DNA of 64,000 nucleotides from Crossaster papposus (taxonomy: Eukaryota; Echinodermata; Asteroidea; Velatida; Solasteridae). Each line of letters opens with the position of its first letter. Within the stretch, counting starts at the first letter, position 1. The translations under genes and the position numbers were made by a program. The stretch covers positions 1 through 64,000 of the forward strand of contig JBAIAA010001594.1 in NCBI GenBank assembly GCA_037893245.1, written 5' to 3'. Shown here piece by piece: positions 1 through 12,308 of this stretch. Under the pieces are notes generated by a model. It saw only the letters and a list, made by a program, of their open reading frames with translations. It ran no database searches and was not told where the DNA came from.

Positions 1-3000
1 GGGAAAGAAGTGTGCATAAGACATATGTAAAGGGAAAGAAGTGTGCATAAGAAATATGTAAAGGGAAAGAAGTGTGCATAAGAAATATGTAAAGGGAAAG
101 AAGTGTGCATAAGAAATATGTAAAGGGAAAGAAGGGTGCATAAGAAATATGTAAAGGGAAAGAAGTGTGCATAAGAACTATGTAAAGGGAAAGAAGTGTG
201 CATAAGAAATATGTAAAGGGAAAGAAGTGTGCATAAGAAATAAACACATGATGTGGGAACAAGCCCTCGAGTTAAATATGTAAAGGGAAAGAAGTGTGCA
301 TAAGAAATATGTAAAGGGAAAGAAGTGTGCATAAGAAATATGTAAAGGGAAAGAAGTGTGCATAAGAAATATGTAAAGGGAAAGAAGTGTGCATAAGAAA
401 TATGAAAAAGGGAAAGAAGTGTGCATAAGAAATATGTAAAGGGAAAGAAGTGTGCATAAGAAATATGTAAAGGGAAAGAAGTGTGCATAAGAAATATGTA
501 AAGGGAAAGAAGTGTGCATAATAAATATGTAAAGGGAAAGAAGTGTGCATAAGAAATATGTAAAGGGAAAGAAGTGTGCATAAGAAATATGTAAAGGGAA
601 AGAAGTGTGCATAATAAATATGTAAAGGGAAAGAAGTGTGCATAAGAAATATGTAAAGGGAAAGAAGTGTGCATAAGAAATATGTAAAGGGAAAGAAGTG
701 TGCATAAGAAATATGTAAAGGGAAAGAAGTGTGCATAAGAAATATGTAAAGGGAAAGAAGTGTGCATAAGAAATATGTAAAGGGAAAGAAGTGTGCATAA
801 GAAATATGTAAAGGGAAAGAAGTGTGCATAAGAAATATGTAAAGGGAAAGAAGTGTGCATAAGAAATATGTAAAGGGAAAGAAGTGTGCATAAGAAATAT
901 GTAAATGGAAAGAAGTGTGCATAAGAAATATGTAAAGGGAAAGAAGTGTGCATAAGAAATAAACACATGATGTGGGAACAAGCCCTCGAGTTAAATATGT
1001 AAAGGGAAAGAAGTGTGCATAAGAAATAAACACATGATGTGGGAACAAGCCCTCGAGTTAAATATGTAAAGGGAAAGAAGTGTGCATAAGAAATATGTAA
1101 AGGGAAAGAAGTGTGCATAAGAAATATGTAAAGGGAAAGAAGTGTGCATAAGAAATATGTAAAGGGAAAGAAGTGTGCATAAGAAATATGTAAAGGGAAA
1201 GAAGTGTGCATAAGAAATATGTAAAGGGAAAGAAGTGTGCATAAGAAATATGTAAAGGGAAAGAAGTGTGCATAAGAAATATGTAAAGGGAAAGAAGTGT
1301 GCATAAGAAATATGTAAAGGGAAAGAAGTGTGCATAAGAAATATGTAAAGGGAAAGAAGTGTCCATAAGAAATATGTAAAGGGAAAGAAGTGTGCATAAG
1401 AAATATGTAAAGGGAAAGAAGTGTGCATAAGAAATATGTAAAGGGAAAGAAGTGTGCATAAGAAATATGTAAAGGGAAAGAAGTGTGCATAAGAAATATG
1501 TAAAGGGAAAGAAGTGTGCATAAGAAATATGTAAAGGGAAAGAAGTGTGCATAAGAAATATGTAAAGGGAAAGAAGTGTGCATAAGAAATATGTAAAGGG
1601 AAAGAAGTGTGCATAAGAAATATGTAAAGGGAAAGAAGTGTGCATAAGAAATATGTAAAGGGAAAGAAGTGTGCATAAGAAATATGTAAAGGGAAAGAAG
1701 TGTGCATAAGAAATATGTAAAGGGAAAGAAGTGTGCATAAGAAATATGTAAAGGGAAAGAAGTGTGCATAAGAAATATGTAAAGGGAAAGAAGTGTGCAT
1801 AAGAAATATGTAAAGGGAAAGAAGTGTGCATAAGAAATATGTAAAGGGAAAGAAGTGTGCATAAGAAATATGTAAAGGGAAAGAAGTGTGCATAAGAAAT
1901 AAACACATGATGTGGGAACAAGCCCTCGAGTTAAATATGTAAAGGGAAAGAAGTGTGCATAATAAATATGTAAAGGGAAAGAAGTGTGCATAAGAAATAT
2001 GTGAAGGGAAAGAAGTGTGCATAATAAATATGTAAAGGGAAAGAAGTGTGCATAATAAATATGTAAAGGGAAAGAAGTGTGCATAAGAAATATGTGAAGG
2101 GAAAGAAGTGTGCATAAGAAATATGTAAAGGGAAAGAAGTGTGCATAAGAAATATGTAAAGGGAAAGAAGTGTGCATAAGAAATATGTAAAGGGAAAGAA
2201 GTGTCCATAAGAAATATATAAAGGGAAAGAAGTGTGCATAAGAAATATGTAAAGGGAAAGAAGTGTGCATAAGAAATATGAAAAGGGAAAGAAGTGTGCA
2301 TAAGAAATATGTAAAGGGAAAGAAGTGTGCATAAGAAATATGTAAAGGGAAAGAAGGGTGCATAAGAAATATGTAAAGGGAAAGAAGTGTGCATAAGAAA
2401 TATGTAAAGGGAAAGAAGTGTGCATAAGACATATGTAAAGGGAAAGAAGTGTGCATAAGAAATATGTAAAGGGAAAGAAGTGTGCATAAGAAATATGTAA
2501 AGGGAAAGAAGTGTGCATAAGAAATATGTAAAGGGAAAGAAGTGTGCGTAAGAAATATGTAAAGGGAAAGAAGTGTGCATAAGAAATATGTAAAGGGAAA
2601 GAAGTGTGCATAAGAAATATGTAAAGGGAAAGAAGTGTGCATAAGAAATATGTAAAGGGAAAGAAGTGTGCATAAGAAATATGTAAAGGGAAAGAAGTGT
2701 GCATAAGAAATATGTAAAGGGAAAGAAGTGTGCATAAGAAATATGTAAAGGGAAAGAAGTGTGCATAAGAAATATGTAAAGGGAAAGAAGTGTGCATAAG
2801 AAATATGTAAAGGGAAAGAAGTGTGCATAAGAAATATGTAAAGGGAAAGAAGTGTGCATAAGAAATATGTAAAGGGAAAGAAGTGTGCATAAGAAATAAA
2901 CACATGATGTCGAAACAAGCCCTCGAGTTAAATATGTAAAGGGAAAGAAGTGTGCATAAGAAATATGTAAAGGGAAAGAAGTGTGCATAAGAAATATGTA

Positions 3001-6000
3001 AAGGGAAAGAAGTGTGCATAAGAAATATGTAAAGGGAAAGAAGTGTGCATAAGAAATATGTAAAGGGAAAGAAGTGTGCATAAGAAATATGTAAAGGGAA
3101 AGAAGTGTGCATAAGAAATAAACACATGATGTGGGAACAAGCCCTCGAGTTAAATATGTAAAGGGAAAGAAGTGTGCATAAGAAATATGTAAAGGGAAAG
3201 AAGTGTGCATAAGAAATATGTAAAGGGAAAGAAGTGTGCATAATAAATATGTAAAGGGAAAGAAGTGTGCATAATAAATATGTAAAGGGAAAGAAGTGTG
3301 CATAAGAAATATGTAAAGGGAAAGAAGTGTGCATAAGAAATATGTAAAGGGAAAGAAGTGTGCATAAGAAATATGTAAAGGGAAAGAAGTGTGCATAAGA
3401 AATATGTAAAGGGAAAGAAGTGTGCATAAGAAATATGTAAAGGGAAAGAAGTGTGCATAATAAATATGTAAAGGGAAAGAAGTGTGCATAAGAAATATGT
3501 AAAGGGAAAGAAGTGTGCATAAGAAATATGTAAAGGGAAAGAAGTGTGCATAAGAAATATGTAAAGGGAAAGAAGTGTGCATACGAAATATGTAAAGGGA
3601 AAGAAGTGTGCATAAGAAATATGTAAAGGGAAAGAAGTGTGCATAAGAAATAAACACATGATGTGGGAACAAGCCCTCGAGTTAAATATGTAAAGGGAAA
3701 GAAGTGTGCATAAGAAATATGTAAAGGGAAAGAAGTGTGCATAAGAAATATGTAAAGGGAAAGAAGTGTGCATAAGAAATATGTAAAGGGAAAGAAGTGT
3801 GCATAAGAAATATGTAAAGGGAAAGAAGTGTGCATAATAAATATGTAAAGGGAAAGAAGTGTGCATAATAAATATGTAAAGGGAAAGAAGTGTGCATAAG
3901 AAATATGTAAAGGGAAAGAAGTGTGCATAAGAAATATGTAAAGGGAAAGAAGTGTGCATAAGAAATATGTAAAGGGAAAGAAGTGTCCATAAGAAATATG
4001 TAAAGGGAAAGAAGTGTGCATAAGAAATATGTAAAGGGAAAGAAGTGTGCATAAGAAATATGAAAAGGGAAAGAAGTGTGCATAAGAAATATGTAAAGGG
4101 AAAGAAGTGTGCATAAGAAATATGTAAAGGGAAAGAAGGGTGCATAAGAAATATGTAAAGGGAAAGAAGTGTGCATAAGAAATATGTAAAGGGAAAGAAG
4201 TGTGCATAAGACATATGTAAAGGGAAAGAAGTGTGCATAAGAAATATGTAAAGGGAAAGAAGTGTGCATAAGAAATATGTAAAGGGAAAGAAGTGTGCAT
4301 AAGAAATATGTAAAGGGAAAGAAGGGTGCATAAGAAATATGTAAAGGGAAAGAAGTGTGCATAAGAACTATGTAAAGGGAAAGAAGTGTGCATAAGAAAT
4401 ATGTAAAGGGAAAGAAGTGTGCATAAGAAATAAACACATGATGTGGGAACAAGCCCTTGAGTTAAATATGTAAAGGGAAAGAAGTGTGCATAAGAAATAT
4501 GTAAAGGGAAAGAAGTGTGCATAAGAAATATGTAAAGGGAAAGAAGTGTGCATAAGAAATATGTAAAGGGAAAGAAGTGTGCATAAGAAATATGTAAAGG
4601 GAAAGAAGTGTGCATAAGAAATATGTAAAGGGAAAGAAGTGTGCATAAGAAATATGTAAAGGGAAAGAAGTGTGCATAAGAAATATGTAAAGGGAAAGAA
4701 GTGTGCATAATAAATATGTAAAGGGAAAGAAGTGTGCATAAGAAATATGTAAAGGGAAAGAAGTGTGCATAAGAAATATGTAAAGGGAAAGAAGTGTGCA
4801 TAATAAATATGTAAAGGGAAAGAAGTGTGCATAAGAAATATGTAAAGGGAAAGAAGTGTGCATAAGAAATATGTAAAGGGAAAGAAGTGTGCATAAGAAA
4901 TATGTAAAGGGAAAGAAGTGTGCATAAGAAATATGTAAAGGGAAAGAAGTGTGCATAAGAAATATGTAAAGGGAAAGAAGTGTGCATAAGAAATATGTAA
5001 AGGGAAAGAAGTGTGCATAAGAAATATGTAAAGGGAAAGAAGTGTGCATAAGAAATATGTAAAGGGAAAGAAGTGTGCATAAGAAATATGTAAATGGAAA
5101 GAAGTGTGCATAAGAAATATGTGAAGGGAAAGAAGTGTGCATAAGAAATAAACACATGATGTGGGAACAAGCCCTCGAGTTAAATATGTAAAGGGAAAGA
5201 AGTGTGCATAAGAAATAAACACATGATGTGGGAACAAGCCCTCGAGTTAAATATGTAAAGGGAAAGAAGTGTGCATAAGAAATATGTAAAGGGAAAGAAG
5301 TGTGCATAAGAAATATGTAAAGGGAAAGAAGTGTGCATAAGAAATATGTAAAGGGAAAGAAGTGTGCATAAGAAATATGTAAAGGGAAAGAAGTGTGCAT
5401 AAGAAATATGTAAAGGGAAAGAAGTGTGCATAAGAAATATGTAAAGGGAAAGAAGTGTGCATAAGAAATATGTAAAGGGAAAGAAGTGTGCATAAGAAAT
5501 ATGTAAAGGGAAAGAAGTGTGCATAAGAAATATGTAAAGGGAAAGAAGTGTCCATAAGAAATATGTAAAGGGAAAGAAGTGTGCATAAGAAATATGTAAA
5601 GGGAAAGAAGTGTGCATAAGAAATATGTAAAGGGAAAGAAGTGTGCATAAGAAATATGTAAAGGGAAAGAAGTGTGCATAAGAAATATGTAAAGGGAAAG
5701 AAGTGTGCATAAGAAATATGTAAAGGGAAAGAAGTGTGCATAAGAAATATGTAAAGGGAAAGAAGTGTGCATAAGAAATATGTAAAGGGAAAGAAGTGTG
5801 CATAAGAAATATGTAAAGGGAAAGAAGTGTGCATAAGAAATATGTAAAGGGAAAGAAGTGTGCATAAGAAATATGTAAAGGGAAAGAAGTGTGCATAAGA
5901 AATAAACACATGATGTGGGAACAAGCCCTCGAGTTAAATATGTAAAGGGAAAGAAGTGTGCATAAGAAATATGTAAAGGGAAAGAAGTGTGCATAAGAAA

Positions 6001-8155
6001 TATGTGAAGGGAAAGAAGTGTGCATAAGAAATATGTAAAGGGAAAGAAGTGTGCATAAGAAATATGTAAAGGGAAAGAAGTGTGCATAATAAATATGTAA
6101 AGGGAAAGAAGTGTGCATAATAAATATGTAAAGGGAAAGAAGTGTGCATAAGAAATATGTAAAGGGAAAGAAGTGTGCATAAGAAATATGTAAAGGGAAA
6201 GAAGTGTGCATAAGAAATATGTAAAGGGAAAGAAGTGTCCATAAGAAATATGTAAAGGGAAAGAAGTGTGCATAAGAAATATGTAAAGGGAAAGAAGTGT
6301 GCATAAGAAATATGAAAAGGGAAAGAAGTGTGCATAAGAAATATGTAAAGGGAAAGAAGTGTGCATAAGAAATATGTAAAGGGAAAGAAGGGTGCATAAG
6401 AAATATGTAAAGGGAAAGAAGTGTGCATAAGAAATATGTAAAGGGAAAGAAGTGTGCATAAGACATATGTAAAGGGAAAGAAGTGTGCATAAGAAATATG
6501 TAAAGGGAAAGAAGTGTGCATAAGAAATATGTAAAGGGAAAGAAGTGTGCATAAGAAATATGTAAAGGGAAAGAAGTGTGCGTAAGAAATATGTAAAGGG
6601 AAAGAAGTGTGCATAAGAAATATGTAAAGGGAAAGAAGTGTGCATAAGAAATATGTAAAGGGAAAGAAGTGTGCATAAGAAATATGTAAAGGGAAAGAAG
6701 TGTGCATAAGAAATATGTAAAGGGAAAGAAGTGTGCATAAGAAATATGTAAAGGGAAGAAGTGTGCATAAGAAATATGTAAAGGGAAAGAAGTGTGCATA
6801 AGAAATATGTAAAGGGAAAGAAGTGTGCATAAGAAATATGTAAAGGGAAAGAAGTGTGCATAAGAAATATGTAAAGGGAAAGAAGTGTGCATAAGAAATA
6901 TGTAAAGGGAAAGAAGTGTGCATAAGAAATAAACACATGATGTCGAAACAAGCCCTCGAGTTAAATATGTAAAGGGAAAGAAGTGTGCATAAGAAATATG
7001 TAAAGGGAAAGAAGTGTGCATAAGAAATATGTAAAGGGAAAGAAGTGTGCATAAGAAATATGTAAAGGGAAAGAAGTGTGCATAAGAAATATGTAAAGGG
7101 AAAGAAGTGTGCATAAGAAATATGTAAAGGGAAAGAAGTGTGCATAAGAAATAAACACATGATGTGGGAACAAGCCCTCGAGTTAAATATGTAAAGGGAA
7201 AGAAGTGTGCATAAGAAATATGTAAAGGGAAAGAAGTGTGCATAAGAAATATGTAAAGGGAAAGAAGTGTGCATAATAAATATGTAAAGGGAAAGAAGTG
7301 TGCATAAGAAATATGTAAAGGGAAAGAAGTGTGCATAAGAAATATGTAAAGGGAAAGAAGTGTGCATAAGAAATATGTAAAGGGAAAGAAGTGTGCATAA
7401 GAAATATGTAAAGGGAAAGAAGTGTGCATAAGAAATATGTAAAGGGAAAGAAGTGTGCATAAGAAATATGTAAAGGGAAAGAAGTGTGCATAATAAATAT
7501 GTAAAGGGAAAGAAGTGTGCATAAGAAATATGTAAAGGGAAAGAAGTGTGCATAAGAAATATGTAAAGGGAAAGAAGTGTGCATAAGAAATATGTAAAGG
7601 GAAAGAAGTGTGCATACGAAATATGTAAAGGGAAAGAAGTGTGCATAAGAAATATGTAAAGGGAAAGAAGTGTGCATAAGAAATAAACACATGATGTGGG
7701 AACAAGCCCTCGAGTTAAATATGTAAAGGGAAAGAAGTGTGCATAAGAAATATGTAAAGGGAAAGAAGTGTGCATAAGAAATATGTAAAGGGAAAGAAGT
7801 GTGCATAAGAAATATGTAAAGGGAAAGAAGTGTGCATAAGAAATATGTAAAGGGAAAGAAGTGTGCATAAGAAATATGTAAAGGGAAAGAAGTGTGCATA
7901 AGAAATATGTAAAGGGAAAGAAGTGTGCATAAGAAATATGTAAAGGGAAAGAAGTGTGCATAAGAAATAAACACATGATGTCGAAACAAGCCCTCGAGTT
8001 AAATATGTAAAGGGAAAGAAGTGTGCATAAGAAATATGTAAAGGGAAAGAAGTGTGCATAAGAAATATGTAAAGGGAAAGAAGTGTGCATAAGAAATATG
8101 TAAAGGGAAAGAAGTGTGCATAAGAAATATGTAAAGGGAAAGAAGTGTGCATAAG
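1..8155. repeat. Two tandem copies of a higher-order block of about 4.19 kb
   Basis: The order of 36-bp units and private variants in about 1-4190 recurs in about 4191-7860. Offsets are 4190 bp for the gaCat variant (21/4211), the gGgtgc variant (131/4321) and an aaCta variant (178/4368). They are 4189 bp for the 36-bp pairs 957/5146 and 1024/5213. After a loss of six monomers in the second copy the offset drops to 4003 (1897/5900), then becomes 4033 (2894/6927, 3116/7149, 3648/7681). Interval lengths of 222 and 532 bp are kept exactly. A nested unit of about 1.78 kb with gtCcat, tatgAaa, gGgtgc and gaCat in order recurs at 2213-2430 and 3985-4212, and again in the second copy. Homology fades after about 7860. 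Unequal exchange between misaligned arrays explains this simply. Confidence 0.85.
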
Positions 8156-9157
8156 AAATAAACACATGATGTGGGAACAAGCCCTCGAGTTAAATATGTA
8201 AAGGGAAAGAAGTGTGCATAAGAAATATGTAAAGGGAAAGAAGTGTGCATAAGAAATATGTAAAGGGAAAGAAGTGTGCATAAGAAATATGTAAAGGGAA
8301 AGAAGTGTGCATAAGAAATATGTAAAGGGAAAGAAGTGTGCATAAGAAATATGTAAAGGGAAAGAAGTGTGCATAAGAAATATGTAAAGGGAAAGAAGTG
8401 TGCATAAGAAATATGTAAAGGGAAAGAAGTGTGCATAAGAAATATGTAAAGGGAAAGAAGTGTGCATAAGAAATATGTAAAGGGAAAGAAGTGTGCATAA
8501 GAAATATGTAAAGGGAAAGAAGTGTGCATAAGAAATATGTAAAGGGAAAGAAGTGTGCATAAGAAATATGTAAAGGGAAAGAAGTGTGCATAAGAAATAT
8601 GTAAAGGGAAAGAAGTGTGCATAAGAAATATGTAAAGGGAAAGAAGTGTGCATAAGAAATAAACACATGATGTGGGAACAAGCCCTCGAGTTAAATATGT
8701 AAAGGGAAAGAAGTGTGCATAAGAAATATGTAAAGGGAAAGAAGTGTGCATAAGAAATATGTAAAGGGAAAGAAGTGTGCATAAGAAATATGTAAAGGGA
8801 AAGAAGTGTGCATAAGAAATATGTAAAGGGAAAGAAGTGTGCATAAGAAATATGTAAAGGGAAAGAAGTGTGCATAAGAAATATGTAAAGGGAAAGAAGT
8901 GTGCATAAGAAATATGTAAAGGGAAAGAAGTGTGCATAAGAAATATGTAAAGGGAAAGAAGTGTGCATAAGAAATATGTAAAGGGAAAGAAGTGTGCATA
9001 AGAAATATGTAAAGGGAAAGAAGTGTGCATAAGAAATATGTAAAGGGAAAGAAGTGTGCATAAGAAATATGTAAAGGGAAAGAAGTGTGCATAAGAAATA
9101 TGTAAAGGGAAAGAAGTGTGCATAAGAAATATGTAAAGGGAAAGAAGTGTGCATAAG
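8156..9157. repeat. Tandem pair of 501-bp blocks (36-bp unit plus 15 monomers)
   Basis: Two consecutive blocks, 8156-8656 and 8657-9157, each consist of one 36-bp unit followed by 15 consensus monomers. I see no difference between them by reading. Shorter blocks flank them: eight monomers (7681), five (7965), then four (9158), eleven (9318) and one (9695), so the pair is the clearest recent duplication in this stretch. Confidence 0.85.
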
Positions 9158-12100
9158 AAATAAACACATGATGTGGGAACAAGCCCTCGAGTTAAATATG
9201 TAAAGGGAAAGAAGTGTGCATAAGAAATATGTAAAGGGAAAGAAGTGTGCATAAGAAATATGTAAAGGGAAAGAAGTGTGCATAAGAAATATGTAAAGGG
9301 AAAGAAGTGTGCATAAGAAATAAACACATGATGTGGGAACAAGCCCTCGAGTTAAATATGTAAAGGGAAAGAAGTGTGCATAAGAAATATGTAAAGGGAA
9401 AGAAGTGTGCATAAGAAATATGTAAAGGGAAAGAAGTGTGCATAAGAAATATGTAAAGGGAAAGAAGTGTGCATAAGAAATATGTAAAGGGAAAGAAGTG
9501 TGCATAAGAAATATGTAAAGGGAAAGAAGTGTGTATAAGAAATATGTAAAGGGAAAGAAGTGTGCATAAGAAATATGTAAAGGGAAAGAAGTGTGCATAA
9601 GAAATATGTAAAGGGAAAGAAGTGTGCATAAGAAATATGTAAAGGGAAAGAAGTGTGCATAAGAAATATGTAAAGGGAAAGAAGTGTGCATAAGAAATAA
9701 ACACATGATGTGGGAACAAGCCCTCGAGTTAAATATGTAAAGGGAAAGAAGTGTGCATAAGAAATAAACACATGATGTGGGAACAAGCCCTCGAGTTAAA
9801 TATGTAAAGGGAAAGAAGTGTGCATAAGAAATATGTAAAGGGAAAGAAGTGTGCATAAGAAATATGTAAAGGGAAAGAAGTGTGCATAAGAAATATGTAA
9901 AGGGAAAGAGAAGTGTGCATAAGAAATATGTAAAGGGAAAGAAGTGTGCATAAGAAATATGTAAAGGGAAAGAAGTGTGCATAAGAAATATGTAAAGGGA
10001 AAGAAGTGTGCATAAGAAATATGTAAAGGGAAAGAAGTGTGCATAAGAAATATGTAAAGGGAAAGAAGTGTGCATAAGAAATATGTAAAGGGAAAGAAGT
10101 GTGCATAAGAAATATGTAAAGGGAAAGAAGTGTGCATAAGAAATATGTAAAGGGAAAGAAGTGTGCATAAGAAATATGTAAAGGGAAAGAAGTGTGCATA
10201 AGAAATATGTAAAGGGAAAGAAGTGTGCATAAGAAATATGTAAAGGGAAAGAAGTGTGCATAAGAAATATGTAAAGGGAAAGAAGTGTGCATAAGAAATA
10301 TGTAAAGGGAAAGAAGTGTGCATAAGAAATATGTAAAGGGAAAGAAGTGTGCATAAGAAATATGTAAAGGGAAAGAAGTGTGCATAAGAAATATGTAAAG
10401 GGAAAGAAGTGTGCATAAGAAATATGTAAAGGGAAAGAAGTGTGCATAAGAAATATGTAAAGGGAAAGAAGTGTGCATAAGAAATATGTAAAGGGAAAGA
10501 AGTGTGCATAAGAAATATGTAAAGGGAAAGAAGTGTGCATAAGAAATATGTAAAGGGAAAGAAGTGTGCATAAGAAATATGTAAAGGGAAAGAAGTGTGC
10601 ATAAGAAATATGTAAAGGGAAAGAAGTGTGCATAAGAAATAAACTGATGAGGAACAAGCCTCGAGTTAAATATGTAAAGGGAAAGAAGTGTGCATAAGAA
10701 ATATGTAAAGGGAAAGAAGTGTGCATAAGAAATATGTAAAGGGAAAGAAGTGTGCATAAGAAATATGTAAAGGGAAAGAAGTGTGCATAAGAAATATGTA
10801 AAGGGAAAGAAGTGTGCATAAGAAATATGTAAAGGGAAAGAAGTGTGCATAAGAAATATGTAAAGGGAAAGAAGTGTGCATAAGAAATATGTAAAGGGAA
10901 AGAAGTGTGCATAAGAAATATGTAAAGGGAAAGAAGTGTGCATAATAAATATGTAAAGGGAAAGAAGTGTGCATAATAAATATGTAAAGGGAAAGAAGTG
11001 TGCATAAGAAATATGTAAAGGGAAAGAAGTGTGCATAATAAATATGTAAAGGGAAAGAAGTGTGCATAATAAATATGTAAAGGGAAAGAAGTGTGCATAA
11101 TAAATATGTAAAGGGAAAGAAGTGTGCATAATAAATATGTAAAGGGAAAGAAGTGTGAATAAGAAATATGTAAAGGGAAAGAAGTGTGCATAAGAAATAT
11201 GTAAAGGGAAAGAAGTGTGCATAAGAAATATGTAAAGGGAAAGAAGTGTGCATAAGAAATATGTAAAGGGAAAGAAGTGTGCATAAGAAATATGTAAAGG
11301 GAAAGAAGTGTGCATAAGAAATATGTAAAGGGAACGAAGTGTGCATAAGAAATATGTAAAGGGAAAGAAGTGTGCATAAGAAATATGTAAAGGGAAAGAA
11401 GTGTGCATAAGAAATATGTAAAGGGAAAGAAGTGTGCATAAGAAATATGTAAAGGGAAAGAAGTGTGCATAAGAAATATGTAAAGGGAAAGAAGTGTGCA
11501 TAAGAAATATGTAAAGGGAAAGAAGTGTGCATAAGAAATATGTAAAGGGAAAGAAGTGTGCATAAGAAATATGTAAAGGGAAAGAAGTGTGCATAAGAAA
11601 TATGTAAAGGGAAAGAAGTGTGCATAAGAAATATGTAAAGGGAAAGAAGTGTGCATAAGAAATATGTAAAGGGAAAGAAGTGTGCATAAGAAATATGTAA
11701 AGGGAAAGAAGTGTGCATAAGAAATATGTAAAGGGAAAGAAGTGTGCATAAGAAATATGTAAAGGGAAAGAAGTGTGCATAAGAAATATGTAAAGGGAAA
11801 GAAGTGTGCATAAGAAATATGTAAAGGGAAAGAAGTGTGCATAAGAAATATGTAAAGGGAAAGAAGTGTGCATAAGAAATATGTAAAGGGAAAGAAGTGT
11901 GCATAAGAAATATGTAAAGGGAAAGAAGTGTGCATAAGAAATATGTAAAGGGAAAGAAGTGTGCATAAGAAATATGTAAAGGGAAAGAAGTGTGCATAAG
12001 AAATATGTAAAGGGAAAGAAGTGTGTATAAGAAATATGTAAAGGGAAAGAAGTGTGCATAAGAAATATGTAAAGGGAAAGAAGTGTGCATAAGAAATATG

Positions 12101-12308
12101 TAAAGGGAAAGAAGTGTGCATAAAAATATGTAAAGGGAAAAAGTGTGCATAAGAAATATGTAAAGGGAAAGAAGTGTGCATAAGAAATATGTAAAGGGAA
12201 AGAAGTGTGCATAAGAAATATGTAAAGGGAAAGAAGTGTGCATAAGAAATATGTAAAGGGAAAGAAGTGTGCATAAGAAATATGTAAAGGGAAAGAAGTG
12301 TGCATAAG
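9158..12308. repeat. Mixed short blocks and long monomer run with a decayed 36-bp unit
   Basis: Short 36-bp-delimited blocks (9158, 9318, 9695, 9762) give way to a long run of monomers. A two-base insertion lies near 9909. The 36-bp unit at 10637-10667 has decayed to 31 bp but keeps CTCGAG. A cluster of cataaT variants covers about 10940-11140, with a gtgAat variant at 11157. A monomer at 12121 has lost a G, and the next has lost an A. Confidence 0.8.
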
